Source of the DNA: Mastigias papua
Lineage: Eukaryota; Cnidaria; Scyphozoa; Rhizostomeae; Mastigiidae
Length of the DNA stretch: 64,000 nucleotides
Direction of reading: 5' to 3'
Assembly: GCA_964019165.1 (NCBI GenBank)
Contig: OZ025268.1
Coordinates: 16,030,852-16,094,851, forward strand
Shown: positions 39,501-51,500 of the stretch, piece after piece
Numbering within the stretch: position 1 is the first letter of the stretch
How the letters are laid out: each line of letters opens with the position of its first letter
Position numbers and translations under genes: made by a program
The notes under the pieces: generated by a model
What the model was told of the DNA's origin: nothing
Seen by the model: the letters and a program-made list of their open reading frames with translations, nothing else
The model's database searches: none

Positions 39501-42500
39501 ACTTTGATCGAATGGTTCAGGAGCGCATTGAAAAGCTGAGAGCTGAGGTTAGCAGTATGCATTGTTGCTTCAAGATACATTCGCTTTCAAGAAGTATTAC
39601 GTAACTAATTTTTTCAAATTTGATAGGATGCAAGCCACCTTCACAGTTTTGTTTGGAAGCTGTTTGAAACATCAGTCCCTTCACTTTTAACATAACTACT
39701 AATGGCTAGTTTGGCACCTTGCTGGACAAAATGTGCCACACAAATGTAGATAGAGATCGTAAGAGACTGAAGGAGAGAGAAAAATAGAAAAACAGAGAGA
39801 TAGAGATAAAAAGACAAATGACCTTCTTTATCTTTACTAAATAACGAGCATTCTTCGTCAGTTTTGACTCCATGCATTTGCTACATTTACGAGTTTTCAT
39901 ATTGTGTCTATTTTAAATTCTCGTTTTCAGTACTAAACTTCTTAAGACTTTTTTAATAAGAATGTTTGAGCTGGTTTAACACTACAGTGCTTCACAGACA
40001 ACTACTACTCAAACATAAGATTGAAATACGCAGATTAACAGAGGATATATATAAAAATTAAATAAAAAAATATGATCGGCTTGCATGGAAATTGGAACTT
40101 CAAATGTATATAAACTTATCATGGTTCTTAATCTCAGAAAACCAGTATTGAACTTCCTTGACTTTGTGAGTAGATGAGCATTGCTTTCTTATAAAACACT
40201 TTATTATTAAAAAGACACGTGCTTTCTCCTTAATATCACATTCTGCCGAATGTTGATCAGACCTGACACCAATCTAGAGGGCTACTTCCGACGACGCACA
40301 CTGTGTTTGAGTTTGCAAAAAGGGCAGTAATGACCGTAGAGCATTGTTTTGATAACTTGGATGTTGCTGTAGTTGAATTTTCCAGTTCAGTTATGGAAGG
40401 GTAAATTGTGTTTTTGAGCAGGCAAATTAACCCTAGTTTCTACATGCCCGTTGGCAGGACATTTTCATAACATTTTTTATGGAATTCCCACTAGTGGGGA
40501 AATTCCTCAAAGACGGGCCATAAGGATGGGACAACTTTGCGACTACATCCTACAGATACAATGGTAGAAAGTAGGCAACAAACATTTCATGTTCACAGTG
40601 GTGAAATCACACTTTGTCTTGCATGATGCTAGAATAGCTCTAAAGAGCATCAATCTCTCCTTGAAAGAGTTATTTGGTGAGCTTAAACAACTGTGGAATT
40701 CTTCGATTTTGCCAACCACTGCTGGGGAAAGCATTGGATCATCTGTGGGCCATTCCCATGTGGTTAGCATGTTAAAAGTTATCGTTTCATTCTACTTCTA
40801 TCTGTTTCAACAGAGTTGACGTTAAGTAAATTGAACTGATTTTCCACTCAGTGTATTTTGGTTGTATGTCCTAAATTATTTATAATACTATATAAATTTG
40901 CTGAGGAGCTTGAAGGTTTCTGTTGTTGGAGAGAGATGCTGCGTAAAGATTGGTATTGAGAAGCGTTGTGTTGGTGCTTGGTGTTGATTTATAAGCTCAA
41001 CCTCTTTCATATGCGGCAGAAGCCTGTAAGCTTGAAAGAAGCCTGTGAAAGAACAGTTTTAGTTTAAAACCTCAACTGATTCCAATGATAAATTATTGTT
41101 GTATAAAAGCTCCGTTGTAAATTTGAAGCCAGGCACCTTGAAGTGAATATCGATGTTCTATAGGATATAATTTCAAAATATTACTAGAGACCGTTTGACC
41201 CAACATGGCTCACAATCTTTTGGTTTTGCCATGTCCTCATGATATTCTCTACCCAACTAGTACCATCTAATATAAATGTTTTTAATACTAGAAGATATTT
41301 TTTAATTCTGATGAGGGAAAGGTTATCCCAGCAGTAATTTAGCGCTTATATAGCACATGAAATCTTACCTAAACTTTTCTTTACAATATGGGAATGAACC
41401 AATGTTTACCCCCATATATTTGAATATGCATATAAACTGAACCATACTGTCATTTGGTCTTCTTTACCTATGAGCTACAGTTCTGCAGTAATGGCAGATT
41501 TTTGCACATCTTCACGGAGTAGATTTTTGGACTACTTTAGAAAAGGTGATGAAACTGTTTTCCATAAGAGTTACTTCGTAACTGCTAGGCTTGTCTCTCC
41601 TTTCCTCGAATAAGGCACACGAGAAATCCCTAAGTTTGATTTTAACCTTTATTTGAGTTCCTGGAATCATCCGACTATTTGCCAAAATGTCTGCATTGTT
41701 CTCCCTTCAAATCTGTCACTGTTTTAGAGATCAAAGAGAGAAAGATGGAAAAGCTTGCCTCATGTTCATGTCTTGTCTTGGGGACGCAGCCTAAACGCTC
41801 GCATTTTCTCGCCAAAAGTATCGAAACCTCCCGTTAGTTAGATGAAAATAGCTCAGTGAACATAGGCGAATTTCTGATACTATTCTGAATTGTTTTGCAT
41901 TTATTGCTTGCTATCTTGAGCGCTTTTTAGCCATTTTTATTTTAAATAGATATTTACATTGTTTTCCTGTAATTTGATGAAAGATACTAGCACTTTTTTC
42001 CCACTTGAAAGTAAGCGAAGAGGCTGCGCTGGAGAAATGTTATAGCAATGTAGGCATCCTGCTCAAACCAAGAGAATGTAAGGAACATATTAGATCATTG
42101 TCTTTTTCCTTCACACTTTAGTTGCTTTAAAAATCAGTTTAGCACAGCTGCAGGTTCTTGATAGCCTTGACAATTGTTTGGAGTGTTTTTGTCACAGAGT
42201 ATTTCTTTTGTTTCTTAAACTGTGATGTTTCTCCTTGCTTTCATTTCTCTCTTTCATCAACATAGACATTAGAGCAGAGCATTAGTGCAGAAAAACAAAA
42301 GAAAAGCGCATTACATGATGAATTTACAATGACAGACAGCGTATGGTTTGAGGTAATGTAACCATTTCATTCAGATTTAAAAGTGGCAATTGCATTTTTG
42401 TTGAAAAGGCCAGTTGGTGTATCGGAACGGTGTTAGAAGCTTTCATGGTGGGATGGTGCCAGGTTTCAGGTAGTCGAGTAGCTAATTTTAAATGGATTCG

Positions 42501-45500
42501 TTATTAATACATGGCTATTACTATTTAAAAGAATGATCTCAACAGCATATTAACCTGCATCCAGTAGGGACTCTAAAACCTGGTTTCCATGTCGTAGTAA
42601 GCGACGACGACGCATCCCTGCAATGACGCCGCCCTGATGGTGTCGTTCACGTTCCCATATAATATTGATTCTTCTTTTATTATCACACCATTGAATCAAG
42701 AGTCTACATAACCTACAGATCGTACAGCTCTTTCCAATTTTTCATTTCATTTCATTTTTAATTCTTTAAGCAGGATAAAGTATGCAGCTAAGAACTGATT
42801 TTTATACTGCCCTGCACAAAATAAATATACATAAATAAAGAAACTAAATAATCTAATTACAGTCATATAAAAAGAAATTACAATAAGAACTACGTACAAT
42901 AATACAATAGAAAAGAAAATTAAGAAGTAATTAAAAAGTAATGGAGTTAATATCTCGAGCATCGTGTTTTCATCACATCATACTTTGACCGTGCCATATT
43001 AAAAATAATTTCCAAATGATCAACGACAGCTTTCCAAGTACTTTTTTTATTTGACTCTTTTGTCTTTATAGTCTTTCAGCCTTTTATCATAGATACACGG
43101 AAATTCTAGACTCATAAGCTGTTCATCAACAAAGTCAGCAACAGTCATTTTTGATTTGGACTTCGAATTTTTGCTCGCAGTGCATTGTAGGATAGTTACA
43201 TCCCCGTCGAATGGCGATGAACGAAAATTATGTCCCCATTACATCGCGTACAGCGGGGATGCGAAGGGGAAGCGACGGCCTCGATCAAAAAAATTGAGTA
43301 TGTTTCAACTCTTTTTTGACCATCCCCGTAGTGACCGCGTCGACGTGGACATATCTTAAAGGATGTTTCCATGTCATTGTAAACGTCCCAATTACATCCC
43401 TGATGCTAATGGGCTGATGGGAACCAGGCTTAATAGTAGCCCCAGGATGAGGGAGCAAAATTAATAACCAAAGCATAATGGAGATCCATGGAATGTTCCC
43501 CTAGGGAAAATTTTTGAATTATACTTTCAGAACCGCTCTGGTGACCAGTTTTCAGTACTTAACCTATTATTGAATGTCAAACATAATACCCTAACTTCAG
43601 ACGTATGAATGTTGGCCACAGTTTAATTACAAGTAACATTCCTAGAGACGTCATTGTGGCAGACAGGAAATGTCTTTGCTAGGCAGGAAGTACTAGCTAC
43701 TGTATAAGATTTAATATCCATCCATGGCTTTTTCATTTGACGAATTATTCGCGGTAAGATTCATCTTATAAAAGTTTGGAGCGTCGGAGACTGATCTGAG
43801 GAGCTCCCTGAAACTGCGTCTGGTCAAGATCCAGAACAGCAGAACACCCGGCAAAGACAGTTGAATATTAATGATCATAAACAGTTTAAGTAGCATCAAA
43901 CTTAAAGCCTACACTCATCTCCCAAATAGAAGGGAAGATTAGAATATGAGGAGAAGTCGGCAGCTAATTGCTAAAAGAATAAACGGGGACCATAGAATAA
44001 ATGGGAACTTGGCAAATCGTAGCTGTATTAATAGTATGGGAGTTTGGAATAGAAGGGTAGTTTGCCAAATTCTAAATTAATCTTAAACAACATGAAATAC
44101 ACTGTGATGAAACTAAGTTTGTTACTCAAAAGAAAACCTGTTTTGTTTTATAAAGTTATCTTTCACTGATTTTTCTCAGTGATCCTCCTTTTTACGCTTC
44201 GACACGCTTCATCATACGCGGACCGTAGCTCAGTATGGTGAGGCAAGAACATTGTACTTGTTTTATGTGTGTCAAATAAACGTCATAGTTCATCCAGAAA
44301 CAAAGCTTCACTGTTGATGTCTTGATCAAAGCAACGGCCTGATAAGGGAACGAAGGAAGTTAAAGCAACGTCGTCAGGTGTTTCCACAGGAAAGCAAGCT
44401 GGAGCATTCTCCTCCAATACCTCTGCGATCTTTTCATCCTCATCACTGCTTTCCGAATCTGTATCAGTGTTTTCGTTGGTCGTAGTTTCAATGTGGTCGT
44501 CCATATAGTCGAGAAGTTCACTTCCTTCGGCATTCTTTCGAACAATACCCTTCGTTGAAATCAAATTTCTGACAACCGCTCGTAAGGTCTTGGGTGGAGG
44601 TTTACCCAAGAGATTTCCCTGGAGAATTTGCATGTCATCATCGAAAAGTCTAAATATCTTATCGAAAACCACATAGTCTTCCGTTCCATTAAATGCATTC
44701 GTCACAATGTTCTGCTTAAATGCCCTTTCGCAGTCTACTGTTAACTCCCCCATGCTTTAAGATTCATGTCAGTTATTCTCAACGATCTGGGGGTTTTGTG
44801 CTGTCTTCACTCAATTTTCATAGCATTAGCTCAGCTTCTTCGTCATAATTGTCGGTTGGTTGGTGTATGTGAGTGTCGTTGACTTGTACTTCACCAGTGA
44901 TTCCACCGCCAATACCAGAGCGTGTCGAACTTCGGGCGTCAGGTACACAGTGCAATCATCTGAAGCGTAAATGGCAAAGTTCTTTCAGAAAACATGGAAT
45001 ATCTGTTTGGCAAGCTAGCGATGGCTTTCTTTATATGATCTAAACGATAACAGCTACTTGGTGACCACTGATATAGCACGTGATGTGGGGTGGTGTTTGT
45101 AGTACACGTGCCTTTACCTTTGAATGCAAATTCTGGAAGAATATTTTTATCTGGTGAGGAAGACACTGTACTGAAACAAGTGATGCGTTCACGAGATAAC
45201 ATGTTTTTTCTTCACAAAATGTCTTGATTCTTGAAGTGAAGTGTTGCTTGCTCACTTGATTCATTTCTATGAACAGACATCTGGTCACCATTGATGAGCA
45301 TGGGTTCAACATTCTATTTATGAAGGAGATAATATCACAATAACCAAATATTTTGCAGATAATCCTTATTCACGTATTCCTGTCCTCCTGCGATATGCTA
45401 CAGCGTTTATTTGGCAGCCCTAAATTGATATTGTACTCTTGTTCCCACATTTTAATCCATTGGTCACCAATCTTCAGAGGGGTCTCGTCATCTGCTAGCA

Positions 45501-48500
45501 GACTTTGTCGTAGCCATTCGCTGTACAGCTGCTAGGCTTTTACGTATCAGCGGACGTTTTGGAAATCATCCTTTGAAGCCTCTACGGATGTCAACAAAGC
45601 AGGTAGAAAGTGCTTCTCGTGCTTCTGTTACACACTTTATTCTATCTCCGCCACTTGCACGCTTTTATCTTTGGGGGACATACTCTTGAATCTTTCAGAT
45701 GATATATATTTTGAAAGCTGCGCTTTGCAAGTTTGCATGCCATTTTGAAGTCATTATCATCAAGCTTTTGGTTCTTCAAGTCACTAAAAAATGTCCACTC
45801 AGTGCGAGAAACGTAGTCTTTCTCTGGCAAGTCATTCACATGTTTCCCTCTCTTTCGGTCAAATTTCGTCTTTCCTTCACTGATGACGACTTCAATATCA
45901 TACTCTGTTTTATAATATTGCACTAACTCTCCTAGTTCATAATAATGAGAATCAATTCGATTTGAATTTAGACGAAGAAGTTTGATTCAATGAAATTGAT
46001 TTTTGTAGCTTGGTCCACTGTTAAGCACTATCACCATATTGTTACCATTTGCTGACTGCATTTGTGGACAATTTTTGAAGTAATATTGATAGGCACAGAC
46101 CTGATATTCTATGCGGACTCTACCGCGTAGACTGCTGGAATTCTACCGAGTAATTCAAGGGTATGTCGTTTGGGAGTGGGGGTGTAGAACACCCTCTTAC
46201 CTCCATAGCACTGTCCCTATAAGTATATAAAGTACACTGTTCTAATAAATCACAAGAAAGTTGTGATCTTCTGTTTACCTCATTGAAACATGACTGTAGC
46301 AATTCCATTTTAGTTACTTTATCTTCCACTCCATTCATTCATTCATTCATTCATTCATTCATTCATTCATTCATTCGTTCGTTCGTTCGTTCGTTCGCTG
46401 CGTGTTTTTCCTAAAACTCATTGCCTTCACTTCCTCTATGCTAGCTCTGAACTAAAATCACACTAACATCCTATTGCGGCATAACACCTTGCCGTTTGCT
46501 TAGGCCTATTTGCATACCAACTTTCCCTCAACATTTTGCCATATCTAACCTAGCCTTTCCTTTCACACACAGGTTTTTTTCCTTATTTCATCTTTTTGCA
46601 TAATTCCGGGGAACAAGTGTATATAGCACATTAAAATCGTAAAATAGCTAGTTGACATTTACACGAGCGATGATCACACACAATAAAAACTCAACTACAG
46701 AAGTTCCTTGTTTTAATCCTATAAACGATAATGAAGCCAAAACTGCATTGCGTGAAATCGAACGTCTAATTGTATATATGTATAAATCTTTAATAGTAAT
46801 TCTACAAAGTGGAAATCAAGAATCACTAAATGAGCATATAGCATCGTTATTGCCATGTTTTTACCAGTTCTGCTTTAGTCTTTATTTCCGGTTTTTCGAA
46901 GGATGCTGTAAAAAGACCTAGTAATCATTTCAATCTATTGTCCGACTTCCCTATAATCCGATTGATGTAAGTTTGCTTGAATAAAATTCTTTCTTGAATA
47001 ACATAAGCCGGTCTAAGAGATAAAGCTTGCAAAACGTTTTTCATGCTTATTGAAGTTGTAAACGTTTAATCAGCAGGCTCGCAACCCCGGGGTGGGTCCC
47101 GGGGGTCTAGACCCTAATTCTTTTTCTTAAAAAGAAAAAGGAAAAGGTAAAAGTGCCCTTTTTCTTGGAGAATTTTGAAACCGTTTATTGTATTTTGTAA
47201 AGTAGATCTGCTTATAACCTTTGAAAATAGCGACATCCTGAACTTCACATACGAGTTTTTGCTTCTGAATCTGAACATACTGTTCCAACATACATTCTCT
47301 TTAGAAATTGGTAAGTGTCCCCTTTTTGTTGCTTAGACCCCTGTCCTCAAAAGTTCCTAGTTATCCGCCTGATCAGCATGGTATTTTTGTAACAGATAAC
47401 TTTGCCGTCTTATGAACATTATTTGGAATTAATGCAATTCCAATTAAGACGTATGTCATATTTCGTTTTGCCTTTTGCCTTCTATGATGACTTTTATTTC
47501 ACTTTTTGCCATAGAAAAAGAAGTCTGAAAAAGAAATTTCACACGAGAGTCTGTTATCCCACATTTCGCGCTATAAGGAAATAGAGAAATCACAAAAGCA
47601 AGAAATTGTAAGGTAGTACTTCATCTGAAATGCACTAAAGACGGCACAATTTGCTATCTTTTCAAATCATCCACATATATTTTGAGACAGAAAATAAAGG
47701 GTATTGCTTATGAGTTGCCCTTTTTTCAAATGAAGTTCAGTGCGATTTGGTATGATTGTGAGGCTTCCTTCATTGTTGAGCAGTTTTGCATGATTTTTAT
47801 TCTACTTGATGTTTGGTCTTTTATAGTCCATTAAGATATACTGTTGTGTTGTTGTTAGCAAGATGGGTATTTTCACCTACCATTCTCTCTATTGAACTCC
47901 CGGTGCGGGTTTACTGATTCAGTTTCCTAATTTAATCCGGGATTGGCAGAGAGGCACGTTTACCTGAAAGGGGAATAATGTTTCCAAGTGCTGGAATATT
48001 TTCTGGAAAATTATCATAGCTTATAAGTTGATCTTTTTCTCGACACGTGGGACTTTTAACTTGACAAACTTCAAAAAGTCGGCAATTGACAAAGCTCTTC
48101 ATCAAACTCACATGCAGGATTATTTGAGAGGCATGATTAATTTTTTCTAAGTATAGACCAAAAGCAGGGTTATTTGGTATTGCTCTTGGTTTCCAAGAGT
48201 CACCTGCTGTCGCTATATGCCCTTAACTGGGCCCTCGCTACACTTCGCAACAACTTTTCCCCAGAATGCTTTTTTCATTTCACATTTGGAGTTTTTCCAA
48301 GCGCAATTTAGTTTAACGTAACGGCATATGTAGATAGACAGCAACAAGTAGTAACAGTTGGCGACCTTCTGGAACCAGACTTGAAAGAGAATATGCTATA
48401 TTTAAAAGAATCTATTCCTGAATCTCTCTGCTTTTTCCTCAAAGTAATAGGAAAGATTTCCATATTTGTTGTTATGTCTGATTTTTTTGTTTGGTACATT

Positions 48501-51500
48501 CTTTATCAAGGTGTCAAAAAGAAATCGATAAATCTAATAAAGCTTGGGAGATGAAAGTGACAATTCTTCAACAAACGTGAGCATAGACTTTTACAAGCAT
48601 AATTTACTACGAAATTTTTATTATCTAATAAGCACCAAGGGTATGCCAGAATATGGGATGTGGGGTGTAGCAACCCCACTTTTGCTGAATTCGTCCTTCA
48701 AAGGTTGCATAGCGATATTATCTTATCGGTAATTATGGTGCCTTTTTCAAGCCTGTTCATAAATTTCTTCTCTACATTCCCCCCTCGCTCAGAAGTCCTT
48801 CGGAACCCCACTGATTACCAGTGATGTCATTTATTGTTGCTATATTCTGTGAAAAGTTGCAAATTGAGTCGATGTGGCCTAGTCATAAGTCACGACATTC
48901 AATGTATTGTTTTTGGATGCCGATGCGCAGTTGACGAAATTATATTCTATTGGCTGTTATTCAATTGAATGTATTTATTATGACAATGATTGAAGCATTC
49001 TGTAAATAGATATTACCTAAAGAGTATGAGTTCAGTTCTATTTCTTAGTATCTTTTAGGAATCGTCATAAAGTATGAAACAAACGGGGCGGAAAGTAGTT
49101 CCAAACTCAAAACGAAATCTTTGTAGCCCAATGCAACAAGGAGAAAGGCTATTAGGTCCCAATGTACCGTCAGATAGAATTTCATAGGCCCTAAAGTTTC
49201 TGATTAGGAATATTCTGAAAACAGGGTTGAAGGGTTAGAACATACCTATTGAAAGTGACCCTGACAATAGGAACCGGAGATTGATATTTCCTTGAAATGT
49301 TGTTATTGAATTTTCTGAGTGAAAATTTTTTGGCCAACCTTTATAGTATGAAATAATTTGTCAGCCCAACATTCTCCCTTCAGAATATTTGGTGAACCTG
49401 TTGAACCCCTTCCGCCTCAATCTGCCCCATGCTTTATCATAGTTCGCCTTAGACATATGATGCAATTCCATGTACATGCTTGATAGTATTGTCTCTCATC
49501 ACAGGAATAACAAGAGACTTGATTGGAGGGCCCCTTGAAAAACAACTTCCGTTGAAGGGCAACCTTCCCTATGCAAATCAAATATGAAATTTGAAATATA
49601 TGATTTCACCATAGGTTTCAAATTTTCAAGGAGTTTTCTGCGTAGATCTTAAATTTTGATCGCTATTTATGTTATGGCAGTTGTGCTAACGGAGCCAAAT
49701 ATATAATACAGTACACAGTATTTGCCAAATATGTGCGAGTTATTAATGTACAGAAAAGCTAAAGAATTCATAGATATCTGCAATGATATTCGAATGAGTT
49801 TTATCCTTGTTGAGCTTCACGAGCGGAGAACGAAAAGGGTGATGCAGTTTTAACCTAAGGGTACACCAGTGGTCGCCAAGAGGGAGGCATGATGTCATCA
49901 GGGGCTCCGCTTTCACCATTTTCACCGTCTCCATTCAAGTTCTCGGTGGGCCTGGGCACACCTGCAACATTCTGCATCTACTTCTATTATGCAGTGTTTA
50001 CATCGGATGTAATTCCCAAATTACTTATTGTTTATTTGCGCCTTTTTGATTTGAGCAGATTGCATGCACTTAAAGATGAGATGTTTCTACGAACTTCTTT
50101 ACAGAGACAATCTGCTAAACTACAACATGCTGCAATAACATATGCTGTAAGTCTTCTTCTGTTGTGTCTTCTGTTCCGTTTTATCATTAATATGTAATGA
50201 CATTCGCTGCAGAGCTTGAATTGGCAGGTATAAAGCATACTGGGAGTAAGCACATGATATCGTTGATATTGAAAAAAGATCGAATTCATATTAGTATAAT
50301 ATATATGATTATTGTGTCCTGCCAATTTTCATCTGATACGATATATAGTGAGCAATTAATGGTGACAATTTACTTTAGAATTTTTGTAGTTGAATAGCTA
50401 GCTACATTTTCCTTTTACAATAGTTCACCTTACCGTCAAAAGCAGTACGCTATTACCTAGGTTCATGAAATTTTCACACGTGTTTAAATTTCAGTGCATC
50501 TCCTGAAAGGAAATAATCGGCGGACATCAAATTTTTGCGCAGCGGAATGAGCGAAAATTTAGTATTATCGCGCAACTTTTTATTCGTGCAGCCCAGCTGT
50601 GAGAAAATTTCACGAATTAAGGTAGTTATTTGTATGTTCTACTGTATAATACAATTAAGCACAAGATTAAGACAGTATACGTTTTTTATTTTATAGGAAG
50701 GTTTTGTCGCCCAGTATTAAACTTTCTTTGCTTTTTCATGATTTCAATACTCATTTCATTTCAGCTTTCATTTCAACTTATTTTTACACGACAACCCTTC
50801 AGCTAATTTAAAATATGCTACATAATACACAAGTATAGTTTAACATATAACCTAAATTAACAAAGAAAAATATAATAATACTAATGCTTATCTTCCAAGG
50901 GGTCCTGTTTGATTTGTTTTCAGCTCATGAAATATATTTTCAATTGTTTTTTGAAGTGGCCCAGCGAGGGAATTTCCCGTAATACTGAAACATTCTTAAG
51001 ACTTTCGAATTTGCGTAGTACAACAGTGTTCCACAGACAGACAAGCATACTACACAGACATAGCACTCTCGTAAAATCAATCATTGTCTTACATGGAATT
51101 TTAATAGTTTATGACTTATCAACTTTCTTAGGTCTCAAAAATCCAGTAATGAACTTTCTTGACTTTTTGAGCAGTCGAGTACTGCTTTTTTTCAAAGCAC
51201 TTTCTTATGAATAACGTAAATTTTCCCTTTTCCTTTTAGTATCTGCTTTAGGCTTTGATAACTAGGGATTTTTGCATGCATTTTCTTGAATTGGAATCTC
51301 TACCCACTTAATGTGATGCCTTTAGCAATAGAGTCGAGGAAAGTCACTTAGCCAAATTAGTTTGTGTCGAATTTATGAAGAGCACAGTGCACAATCGCAG
51401 CGGTACTTTACGTACAAAGGCTTTCTCTCTACAATAGACATCTCACAAGGGTACAAGCATACCTATTATTGCGCAACATTACGAAATGATCTCAATTCGG

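Noticed and set aside
47608..47612. Donor ATT|GTAAGG for exon 11
   Set aside because: It looks stronger as a site, but leads to a stop in exon 12. The donor five bases later keeps the frame.
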